From Coprinopsis marcescibilis (taxonomy: Eukaryota > Basidiomycota > Agaricomycetes > Agaricales > Psathyrellaceae): a stretch of DNA of 64,000 bases. Below are positions 26,373-36,022 of this stretch, piece after piece. The stretch is taken from assembly GCA_004369085.1 (NCBI GenBank), contig ML210286.1:7764-71763 (forward strand). The letters are read 5' to 3'. The notes under the pieces are model-generated. The model was not told where the DNA came from. It saw only the letters and a program-made list of their open reading frames with translations, and did not search any database. Positions within the stretch are counted from its first letter, which is position 1; each line of letters begins with the position of its first letter. A program made the translations under genes and the position numbers.

Positions 26373-26924
26373 TTCTTCGTCTACCGCGATTCAAGAAGAC
26401 ACGAGATACCTGGTGCACTTGCTGTATTCAGCAAGGACGCATTGGAGTATGATAGAGCGGGATTCGTTGAGAGGAACCTCCTTCAAGAATTGTCTTGGCC
26501 GCGTGACAGTGCACATCACGTGGGTGTGACAGTCGGGCGTCGGCCCCCGATGGTTGCTTTTTAAAGCAGCTCATGCCGCCGCCAAGTCGACGAGAATTGC
26601 GCAAGGTTTACCAAGCAACTCCTGAATTAGCACAATAAATATGCCCTCAGCGTGTAGACAGAAGCGAGCCAAGAAACTTTGGAATTCAGCAGTATATCCA
26701 GTGTGATTACCCTCCCGCCACCCTTTCCCTAGTACTCCAGCTAACTTGAGCCACAATGGAATGAGGTTCCAGGACCTGGCGGAAGCAGTGTGTGGGGAAC
26801 CTAGACTCGGCGTACATCCTTTCACTCTTTCAGCTCCACCAAGTGGAGAGCAACAGACAAGCATCGAGTCCACCGCAGGTCCCAGTCGTATATTGTAGTG
26901 GACTCTGGAGCGCCGTTGAGCAAG

Positions 26925-28838
26925 TCAATTGCCGTCATCCGAGTCGTCAACGATTTCCGCCAGGGTTTCCGACAGAACAACCTTCGGGAGGACAGCGATA
27001 TCGGTCCGCCTCTCGAGCGAGCCATCTTGTCTCCGAATCGTTGTCACGCTTTGAAGTCCAAGGTCGATCGTCCCGCCAATCGGTTGACCATTGAGTTTGC
27101 CGTGGTCCACTTTCTTCCCCTCGAGATATTCTGCCTGCATCATCGACTTGTCGTACGGGTGCTCGCAAGGCCACACTTGAGGAAGAAGCTCCATGGACGT
27201 GATACCCTGACTGACCGCGTGTTTGAGGATGTTGAGAGCCTTCTCGATCGGCTCCAAATGCTCCTTGATGGACTGTGCGAGAGCCGTACCAGGATTGTCG
27301 GATCCTCCACCAATGCATACAACAGCCATAATCACAGAAGGTACTGCAGAAGCATCGAAGTCAAAATTCCGACCTTGCGTGAACTGTGCAATTGTGAGTG
27401 CTCTCCAACGGCCTGCGACGGCCGCATCCTCTGTGGATAGCGTTACCTTCCTATCCCAATCGCTGAGTATAGTGATGAGCTCACCTTTGGCACATATTGA
27501 CCTGTAGGCTTCCTGAAAGGCCATGTCCGTTGCGTCGTTCCTGGGATCGAACCTCTCCAGGACTTTCTTGCAGTGACTGACAAGGACAACCTGCAACGCC
27601 AGTTGCAAAAGCAGCGAGGCCTTCCCGGTCACCAAACTCTTCTGCAGACTCGAGCGCATCCGATTTCCAATGTGCCTATCCACGACATCCAGCTGCTCCT
27701 TGTCAATCGAGCCGCTTCCCAGGTCGTTTGGCGACGCGAAAACCTTTTCCGCAATCCAACAACTGCATTGAAAGATCTCCACGTTGAGGGTATTTAGCAT
27801 TCTCTTGACATCACCCACAGAGAACAGATCCGCCTTGCTGAGGAAGGTCTGCGCTCCCTTGAGTTCCATGGTCCGGGTGGTAAGGAGCGAGTTCACCCTC
27901 GAGTTTTCCGCTGTCGACTGTTGAAGATGGGTCTGGGTGCTGTTCAGCTCAGCTTCTAGTGCTTGATTCCGCCGCTTCAGTTCTTCGTTCTCTTGTCTGA
28001 TAGCACCGGGTGATATTCTTTGATTCCCGTGCATAGGCATCCCAGCAGCTCCACCCCAACGCTGCCCCTGATTCCCAAATCCATTTCTCTCTCCCTGGCT
28101 GTCCATCCTCCTCTTAAGATCTTCGCTCTCCTGCCGCAGTCTTTGGAGTTCGAGCTGGTACTGTCCGTTCGGTGCAGGATCTCCCTGCTCTAGCAGCTCC
28201 AGCTGTGCATCCCGAAAGTCATCTTCGAGTTCCCCGTATCGAACCAGGGCTTGTACAGTTTCTGAGCGACTGTCCTTCAAGTCATCTTCGCTATCAAAGC
28301 ACATGTTCTTCCAGTACTTCAGATCGGCCTTCAGTTCGCCAATTCTGTCGTAGAGCTTTCGCTCATGGCTATCTTCTTTCCGTGGCTTTCTCGACTTGTG
28401 GTCGTCCTCGCCCCCGGGATGATGCCGTGACCGTGACCGCTTACTGCTTGACTTGTAGTGGCTTTTTAGTGACGACCCATGGACATAGTCACCAGGGTGT
28501 TCGCTACACATCCATTTCAGCCTCTGCAACCATACTTGTCGCGAAAATCGAACTGACCTCCCATCCTTGCGCTTCCTCTCTGCATATGCTCTAGGCTCCT
28601 TCGGTATTGGTTTAGAGCTAGGCCCCGCTTCAGATCTTGTCGTCTCGCCGCCAGTCGGTGCACTATACACAGCACTGTCACCCCAAGAGTTCCTCTGAGA
28701 CTCTCCAGTGCTCTTCTTCGTCCGTTCCTCGAACCAATCGGGGCTTTGTACCCGTTCCCGTTTCAAACTTTTCGTTTCAGGTTCAAGTCGGTCGTTGGCG
28801 CCATGTCTCACGCTACTTGGGCCTGATGTTGTGCTCAT
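26925..28838 (-). CDS. Coiled-coil partner protein C-C
   Basis: The reading frame is open from 28838 to 26925, but a 54-bp in-frame intron (27484-27431, gtgagc...ccacag) is expected just before EDAAVAGRWRALT, where all paralogues have one; splicing gives 619 residues. The N-terminal 200 residues are Ser/Arg/Lys-rich, with an RSRSRHH stretch that could be a nuclear or RNA-related low-complexity region. Coiled coil follows (about residues 160-330). The shared C-terminal region contains TTRTMELKGAQTFL, KADLFSVGDVKRM, LNVEIFQCSCW, AAVAGRWRALTIAQ, QGITSMELLPQVWP and GTIDLGLQSVTTIRRQDG. It pairs with H-C. Confidence 0.85.
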   Translation of the reverse strand: MSTTSGPSSVRHGANDRLEPETKSLKRERVQSPDWFEERTKKSTGESQRNSWGDSAVYSAPTGGETTRSEAGPSSKPIPKEPRAYAERKRKDGRSVRFSRQVWLQRLKWMCSEHPGDYVHGSSLKSHYKSSSKRSRSRHHPGGEDDHKSRKPRKEDSHERKLYDRIGELKADLKYWKNMCFDSEDDLKDSRSETVQALVRYGELEDDFRDAQLELLEQGDPAPNGQYQLELQRLRQESEDLKRRMDSQGERNGFGNQGQRWGGAAGMPMHGNQRISPGAIRQENEELKRRNQALEAELNSTQTHLQQSTAENSRVNSLLTTRTMELKGAQTFLSKADLFSVGDVKRMLNTLNVEIFQCSCWIAEKVFASPNDLGSGSIDKEQLDVVDRHIGNRMRSSLQKSLVTGKASLLLQLALQVVLVSHCKKVLERFDPRNDATDMAFQEAYRSICAKGELITILSDWDRKVTLSTEDAAVAGRWRALTIAQFTQGRNFDFDASAVPSVIMAVVCIGGGSDNPGTALAQSIKEHLEPIEKALNILKHAVSQGITSMELLPQVWPCEHPYDKSMMQAEYLEGKKVDHGKLNGQPIGGTIDLGLQSVTTIRRQDGSLERRTDIAVLPKVVLSETLAEIVDDSDDGN

Positions 28839-29271
28839 GGCAGAGAAGAAAGGATGGAATGGAGTGGTGTTATTCGATGAGCACCAAGAGCCCCTGGCCG
28901 TGGCGGTTCAAGCTGCTGATGAACGTGTTGGCGCGGCTGGCGCGCTATCCGATCTTCTCGGACAAGCAGTCGATCGCGTCAAGATGGCGACAAACGCCGA
29001 CGGAGGACGAACTAAGCCTGGGATGGCGTTGACATTGTTCCTGGCGTATTGTTCTTTCTTTTCCTCCTTTGCTTCTAGCATCGCGATCCTCTCGAGTCTG
29101 TCCTTGGAGTTCACGGCTAAGACTGAATCCTTGAAGCATACGCCAAGGTCTGGAAACTCGACCCTAGCCCTGAGACTGGCGCCGACGACCCTACTAGACA
29201 GATAGCCATCCACAGCTCGTAATACGCTACAAGGACAACACTATTCACAACAAATCGAAGGACGCGAAGAT
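28839..29271. other. Intergenic between divergent C-C and carrier genes
   Basis: Shared promoter region of two divergent genes. A minus-strand open stretch at 29213-28908 begins MDGYLSSRVVGASL and has a helical, charged segment (DRLERIAMLEAKEEKKEQ), so a small gene or an upstream exon of C-C is possible. I do not recognise it and cannot resolve a spliced product. Confidence 0.4.
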
Positions 29272-30861
29272 ATGTCGAGCAACAAACACACGGCGCAAGG
29301 GACGTTCAACGAGTTGTTGGCGGGGAGCGTCGGAGGTGCAGCGCAGGTGCTCGTCGGGCAGCCGTTAGATACTATCAAGACCAGAGCTCAGATCGCACCT
29401 AGTTGAGCGCATTGTCGTATCCTTGAATCCACAATACTGACACCTCTGTCAGAGGGCATGTTTGTAAGTCCCCGCATGTTGAATAAAGACTGACTGGTGT
29501 GCCAACAATAGCTGCTTAGAAAGGCCCAATGGATATCCTAGTGGAGACTTTGAGGAAGGAGGGCTTTTTCGCGCTGTACAAAGGTCTGTCCTTTTTCTTG
29601 GACTACATGCACACCCAAAACCTGACACACATAACCAGGCATGCTCAGCCCGCTCCTGGGCGTAGCAGGTGTCAACTCGCTCCTTTTTGCCAGCTACGGC
29701 ATCAGCAAACGCCTCATCTCGCCGTACCCAGACAAGAGTCTGAAGGAGATCGCAGCGGCTGGCGCACTCGCCGGTGCTGCCAATTCTATTCTGGCCAGTC
29801 CTGGTGAGTTGTCGCCCCACCGAATCACCCTCATACTACGCCCGCTAACGACCTCTCGCACCCACAGTCGAAATGTTCAAAGTACGCATGCAAGGGCAGT
29901 ACGGCTCCGCATCCGATAAACGCCTAAGGGCCGTGTTCAGCGAAATGTGGCGTGAATATGGGATACGGAGAGGGATTCTGCGGGGGTATTGGGTCACAGT
30001 GGCCAGGGAGATTCCTGCTTATGCTGCGTGAGTTTCTGCAATTTGAATCCTTGGGTTCAGGGTGAATTGCTGGCTCAGATGTCGTTTTCTTCACGTTGTA
30101 GCTTTTACTCGGCGTTCGAATTCTCCAAGCGTAATTTCCAGAAACAGTACGGGGAGGAGAGTATACCTGTGTGGGCGCTGTTGGCTAGTGGATCGACTGG
30201 TGGGGTGAGTGTTTCGACCTTTGCTTCCCCGTCTTTTTATACATTGGCGTCGAAGTATGCGGTTATGCCACGTTTCGTATCTTCACCCATCTCTCTTTCT
30301 CGCCATCTCTGTCTTCCTTTCACGCCCGTCAACGTCCATTTCCGTCTACCCCGTCCCGCTGCATATATTCGGCTTTTTTCTCCCTCCATCTCCGTTGCAC
30401 CTGTGACTATAAGAGTTGGTTTCTGATGCTTCTCGCTAGATCGCGTACTGGCTCGCATGCTACCCTCTGGACGTTGTGAAATCGCGCATACAACTACCGG
30501 CCACGCCGCCGACAGGGACACCCGTGCAATATATTGCGCACGAGATTCGGACGATCCTGGCCGAGTCCGGTGTGAGAGGGTTGTTCCAGGGTCTGTCTCC
30601 ATCATGTGAGTCTCATCTCTCCTTGATTCAAGCTGAGTTTACGCTACGGGTTTATCATTCGCCTGCTGATTTGCTATTTGTTCAATGCTGACCGTTTTAT
30701 TTTAGTGTTGAGAAGTATACCGGCTGCTGCGAGCACGTTTGCTGCGTTTGAGCTTACGAGGGGTGAGTCTCTGATTCTGTTGCTTGCTCTCCCGTTCTCG
30801 GCCCTGCTGATTCGCTACTATTGTCTGAACAGAATATCTGGAGAAAGTGACCGGAGTATGA
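29272..30861 (+). CDS. Mitochondrial carrier family (SLC25) transporter
   Basis: Multi-exon gene coding for about 300 residues with three tandem carrier repeats. Signature motifs in order are QPLDTIKTR (29360), SPVEMFKVRMQ (29805-29890, across an intron) and YPLDVVKSR (30460), one per repeat, with the expected six membrane helices. The sequence context (GQPLDTIKTRAQIAPKG, VNSLLFASYG, REIPAYAAFY) is close to the carnitine/ornithine/YMC1 group of inner-membrane carriers, but the substrate cannot be set from sequence by eye. At least eight short introns are present; two tiny exons lie near 29451-29520. The end is EYLEKVTGV and a TGA at 30859. It is divergent from C-C and unrelated to the ATPase module. 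Confidence 0.88.
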
Positions 30862-31318
30862 ACAAAGTGCCCGGTGCCGGATAAGTCAGAATAGAATTTG
30901 GCAACTTTGAAGTTGAAGCCTGACTCTGAGTAGGGTGTGGCTCCGCAGTTGGCGAATAGCCATCGTGAACGGGGGGTTGTAGAATCTCGCCTGAAGATAT
31001 GTGTACGGGGGATATGTACGTACCTCCAAAGATGGAAATTGGGCCAGGTGCCAGTTTGCTGCCTCAGCGGCCGCCAGTCCCTGCCAAACTAGAGAACCTC
31101 AAATTGAGGTTATGGCTGTTGCGATTTGAGGACAATGGCGAGCGTTTATTGGATCATATTGAGGCCGCATCTCCATGTAAAACCTATTTAACTGCTGCGC
31201 CTCTGTGTATGCCCAACTATACGTTACGGTCGGTGCCCCTGACAGAAAAGACCCAGATCGAACCCTCCGATATCTCCACTAACCACAGCTGTGCAGGGTT
31301 TCTGCGACATGCAAATGG
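30862..31318. other. Intergenic, nothing recognised
   Basis: 3' region of the carrier gene and spacer. No supported feature. Confidence 0.5.
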
Positions 31319-31749
31319 CTATTTAGGGACGCTCACGCGAGAGCGGTTCTGCCCTCTACATCCCGCACCCCGACATCTGCACCCACAGCAATGAGCGCTT
31401 GCACAAGTAATGCCAAGATAACCGTAGATAGCTGCCGCAGTGAGCGCCGTTCTGCCGTCATCGTACGTGCAGGCATCAATATCTACTCCTTCGATCCCAA
31501 CCAACAGATCGACCACCTCAATCGCAGATAAGATAAGCGCGCAGTCCTTGCGTTGACGTCAACCTGGCCTGGCGCGCGATTCTGAATATTGCTGTCGCGG
31601 ACGGGATCCTTGTCTGCCTTCAACATTCGCCTTAGGGCCTGTTGGATGTTCTCTGAAAGTCCATAGGCAGAGGCAACATGGATATCACCGGCAAGATCAA
31701 ATCTGGGGTGTGAACATGGTTGGTTCATGTACAGGGTCTCTAATCTCAC
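31319..31749 (-). pseudogene. NLR ankyrin remnant
   Basis: Two minus-strand open stretches in different frames encode pieces of an ankyrin NLR. The upstream one has LAGDIHVASAYGLSENIQQ, resembling the PIHVAALYG region that opens the NLR-2 ankyrin domain. The downstream one has LLVGIEGVDIDACTYDDG and RTALTAAAIYGYLG, a clear ankyrin unit. There is no NACHT domain on either side, and the frame is broken near 31500, so it is read as a decayed fragment of an NLR gene. Confidence 0.65.
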
Positions 31750-31895
31750 AGATAATACACATTATCTCCCCAGCTGAATTGCCTTGCATCATGAGTCCAA
31801 CAAGGAATTCAGGTCTGCTGGCGTAATAGTTAAACCACAGTGTATACACGCTAATCGTAGCAGCCCGTAAGTGGCTAGTAATATCGTATCCAAAA

Positions 31896-32543
31896 TCAAT
31901 CTAGTTCCTCATCAAAGTACTCCCGAGCCTCCTCCATATCGTCAAACTCCCTCTCATACAAACCTTCGTCATCCACAAACTCCCTCTCATACAAATTCCC
32001 ATCATCCACAAACTCGCGATTCAGAACCTTGCCTCCATAGATCCCAAAACGCCTCCTGCCAGGGAGTCCTAGAGGATATCGCGGTGCCATAACGGGGCTT
32101 CGCTCAAACAAGCCCTCATCACCCTCCAGCAAGTCGCGTTTGTACCGAATGATGGAGGTTCTCTGTCTTGCTTGGCAGGCCGAAACGTCGCTGGCGTATT
32201 TGCATGGGCTTACGAGGCGCCTGTATAGCTCTGAGGCCGTGCTTTCTTCGAGATCCCTTCCACCTATTCTGGGGGGTCTGGCCCTGAAGACTGAGCTGGA
32301 GCGGGGGAGCCGCAGGGGCGGATGTGTTGGGGGGAATTGCGTGCGGGGGAAGGGGCTCCCAATACGGATCGGCGAGCCTACGAGCCTGCGAGAGAGCCTG
32401 TTCGTTTGGTTAGGGTGAGAAGTTTGGTTTGACGAAGTCGCGTACCTTGGCTCTTCGGTTTCATCAGCTGAAACCTGGTGAGCTGCGAGGAATGTAGTAA
32501 CGACCAGCGTTACAAATAGCTTAAGAAGGGCTGAGGTGTGCAT
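31896..32543 (-). CDS. Small secreted protein with dibasic sites and acidic C-terminal repeats
   Basis: A 215-residue frame with a signal peptide, MHTSALLKLFVTLVVTTFLA. The mature part is Pro/Arg-rich and then acidic, with several dibasic or RR/KR sites (LSRRLVG, YRRLVS, YKRDLL, GRRRFG) of the type cut by Kex2. The C terminus has three copies of a unit like LYEREFVDDEG (LNREFVDDGN, LYEREFVDDEG, LYEREFDDMEE). A 48-bp in-frame segment near 32399-32446 has intron-like ends (gtacgc...gaacag), so a product shorter by 16 residues is possible. I do not recognise a family. A Kex2-processed repeat protein or effector-like protein is a reasonable guess only. Confidence 0.6.
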   Translation of the reverse strand: MHTSALLKLFVTLVVTTFLAAHQVSADETEEPRYATSSNQTSHPNQTNRLSRRLVGSPIRIGSPFPRTQFPPTHPPLRLPRSSSVFRARPPRIGGRDLEESTASELYRRLVSPCKYASDVSACQARQRTSIIRYKRDLLEGDEGLFERSPVMAPRYPLGLPGRRRFGIYGGKVLNREFVDDGNLYEREFVDDEGLYEREFDDMEEAREYFDEELD

Positions 32544-33718
32544 CGTAAGAAAGACTCGGTGTGAACTTTGGAAGAGGCAGAAGTTGTGATGATAATATTA
32601 AAGGGAGAACTGGGTGCTCTCTTATAGTGGGCTTGGGCAGGAGGCTGTGGATCATTGAAAGATACCGTTGCGACGTCCACAAGTTCTTGCAAGTTCTATC
32701 AGACTACCCAGACTATCAACAATCCACAATTGTCAGTTATTCGCGCCATGGCGCTGTTGGCAATGTGCAGCATATTGAGGTTGGCAATGTTCTCTGGAAA
32801 CGGTTGCATGGGATTTTGAACTTCCGTCATATTTTGCCATTTGGAGCCTCGGACGAAGGATACGAGATGCGCGCATGCATGATCAATACCATCACTGTTC
32901 CCTTGATGGACCGAGGAGTCCTCATAGCTCCAGTATAACTGAATTTTAAAGCGAGCCTTGTGCATGCATCATGAAATGCACGCGTTGGAGCGGATGGGGC
33001 CAGAAATATTGAACCGTGAAGATAAAAAGTAGCGAGATTTTTCGACTTTCTGGAAATTTATTGGTTTGTGCGCCACTCATCAGAAGTTGCTCAGTACAAC
33101 TTGACAATGTGGCTGACCCTGATGCTGGCCCTGTGGCAAAGCCACAATGAAAAATGGGAAAGCAGAAGTATCCTGAGGGACCCTGAAAACCGAGTCAAGC
33201 AAAAGAGCCATGGGCTGTCTGCTGTCATGTGACTTGAAACGTTCGGGCGCTTAAAATGAAGTTAACACTGCCTCCTCTGGAAGTTTTCGATCAGGAGCTG
33301 ACAGCAGCCGATATCGAGGCAGAGTTGGCAGAGAGCATAGAGGAGTCATATAAAGCTATGTTACTAGGCATCATTGTCCTTTTTCGGCGCCCGGGCGACG
33401 AATTGCGCATTCACCGATTCACCTACTCCAAACGAAAACGAATCAACGGACTGACAAGACTCATGGCCTGATACTTTGTAGCCAAAGGTATTGGACCTCG
33501 TTCCACCTGTTCCTATGTAGAAACATAACCCTCCCCCTTTGCAGTTCTGCCTCGTGGTGGTGAGCCACTGTCCTTCATTTGATTGTTTGTGCGACAGCCA
33601 CATTACTCGCGCATCGGCAACAGTGGCATTTATGAAGTCAAAAATTGATTCCCTCCTCTTTGTAGCGTCAACCACAGCTCACTACCTCACCCATCCACTC
33701 AAGGAGACATCTCCAGCG
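32544..33718. other. Intergenic, no gene recognised
   Basis: About 1.2 kb between the divergent secreted-protein gene and C-D. A short plus-strand open stretch (33256-33471) has no supporting features. Nothing else is seen. Confidence 0.5.
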
Positions 33719-35584
33719 ATGTCGATCAACAAGAATAGGTTCAAGAACGGACTCGGCGTTGTGCAGGGCAAGGCTAGAAAGGCGCTATTGAGTTTGACTT
33801 CCTCGAAGAAAGTCGTTCGTAGCAGCGACAAGCCACAGTTATCCCAAGATGCTGCACGGTACACTATCTGTGATAACAGCTCGCTTGCTACGTCCTCCAG
33901 CTTAGCTGGCACTGTAAACCTGCTCTCGCTGCAGAAGGATCCTCAGGACTTGTCACAGGACGAGATCGACTATGGGAGTGGCGAGAGGTACGTTGCGATC
34001 CTTCATCATTTACCAGTTTGGGCCTAATTCCACTAGAAGCTCGTCGACGATCGGTCAGTACGGTGAGATGAAAATATACGACAACGACGTAGGACCGACA
34101 CAACTGGATGCCACCGGTACAGCCTCCCCTGCCAGCCCTACCTCCGTATATTTGCAACACGAAATCGATGGAACAAACGATCTCATCGCGTCGCCTCTGA
34201 CCTCCCACTCGTTCGCATGGGCACGGTCTAAGGATGAAATGCACAGGCACCCACCACATTCGACCCACCAACGATGCAGATCCAGGTCTTTCACCGTATT
34301 CTCCTTCTCCAACTCGGAGACCAGCGATTTCGTTGACCTCCGCCAGAAGCTAGAGTCAAAGTCTCCCAGCGAATGCTCAAGGAAAAGGATCAAAGACTTG
34401 GAAATGGAGGTGGAGTACCTGAGGAATGGATACAGGCAGCAACAAGGAAGTCTCGCTGTGCTACAGACCCAGCTCAAAGCAGTCTCTGTTGATCGCTCGG
34501 CCGAGCAAGTTGGAGAGGAGAAGGCTAAGGAGGAACTCTTATTCGACTTTGGGTCTCCGCTGGAGTCTGAAGCGAGGCTTGAGAGACCGACGGAGCTGCT
34601 GGAAGCCCGCGCCCCGGACCCGCTGAGGGGTTACGCTGCTCAGGTTTGCTTGACACCAGCCGACAAAGTTTCGATTTCCGATGTATCTCGCCTCGTAGAG
34701 GCTCTCAACTCGGAGGTGTCCCAATACTGCGCGTTGGTGGCCGAGACGGTCTTTTCTTCTATTAAGCCTCGGGATCCTCGATCCACACTTGGAGCACCTC
34801 CTCAGTTCTCGACTCAGGAGATTGATTTTGGTTTAAAGGTTTTTGTAAAGAAGCTTGGCGATACATTCTGCTCTGGCTTGGAAAAGGGATTCTGCAGCGC
34901 AGATCCCTTTCCATTCCGGATGGCACTGCAAGTTCTTTGCCTCAGGGAATGCTCTCATATGCTCGTCAAGTATGACTTCACCGACGACGCGTACAACCAG
35001 AGGTTGGCGGAGATACACCGAAAGCTTTTAAATACAGGTGAGGAATGCACTTGCTACCGGTACATCCTTTTATACTAACTATTATGCTAGAGGATGCTTC
35101 TGTTGCCGGACGCTGGCGCGCACTCACCATGTCCCAGATGGAGCGACAAACTAGCAACTTGTCGTCGGTGATGTCCGATTACATCCTTGGAGCTGTGGGC
35201 GCGTGCTATGGAAGTATTTCTCCTCTTCAAGCACTGTGGCCAACCGAGAGGGACTTCCGGGAGGCACAGCGAGGGTGTATTGCGCGTGTAGAAGGGACGC
35301 TTTTGGCGCTAAAGACCGCTATTTGTCAGGAAGTCGCGTCGTGCGATCTTCTTCCGCTGGTATACGATTCAGAATGTATATTCGACCCTTCGGAGATGTC
35401 AGATATCTACGCCTCGGAGAGATACGGCAAGTTTGACATCACGGAAAAGCCTATCATCGGTGCTGTGGGGCTGGGGGTGGAGAGAGTTATGACTGTGCGT
35501 CAGGTGGATGGGACAACTATTACGAAGAGGGAAGTTGTGCTGAGGCCCCAGGTTGTCCTCACAGATTCCTTTCAATACCTGTAG
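33719..35584 (+). CDS. Coiled-coil partner protein C-D (orphan)
   Basis: Three exons (33719-33987, 34037-35037, 35091-35584) give 587 residues. Intron 1 (phase 2) and intron 2 (phase 1, directly before EDASVAGRWRALTMSQ) match those of C-A. The coiled coil is shorter than in its paralogues. The hallmark DVRTAELKGAQ is degenerate here (replaced by a stretch around GYAAQVCLTPADKVSISDV), but LNSEVSQYCALVAETVF, GRWRALTM, EVASCDLLPLVY and GAVGLGVERVMTVRQVDG remain. No Hsp70-like gene is adjacent: upstream lies the secreted protein and downstream the convergent laccase. It may be a stray duplicate or work with a distant ATPase copy. Confidence 0.82.
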
Positions 35585-36022
35585 CCTAGGGTGCCTATGG
35601 ATTTAAGTATTCACCAAAGTAACTGTATTTCTGTCGCCCAGTGTAATGTATTATATCCCCGTCTGCCATCGACGTCAGATACTACAGTGTCAGTGTATGG
35701 CAGTAGTGTATATACTTTAACAGACGACAGCTTGAGTAACATCTAGGGCGTTACCATTAGGTAAATAAACTTCTAATGTGGGATGATAGGGGTCAAACGC
35801 GTCGCGTGTACACGCGCCAATATTGGTTTTGATGCCATCACGGCGCGCAAAAGCCTGGGACCAAATGAAACAGCTCTAAAGCAATATTCATTGGTACAAA
35901 CAGCACAGACGATAGATACTATCAAACGCAATATAAGTATGAGTAACAATGGAGTCATTTGAAATAGGGAGCCATCCACAACAGCTGGACGTTCTCCTGA
36001 ACTAAAATCTACAACAGACTCT
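35585..36022. other. Convergent 3' spacer
   Basis: 438 bp between the convergent C-D and laccase genes. No feature is supported. Confidence 0.5.

Noticed and set aside
33256..33471. Short plus-strand frame upstream of C-D
   Set aside because: No family features, no splice extension and no promoter signal.
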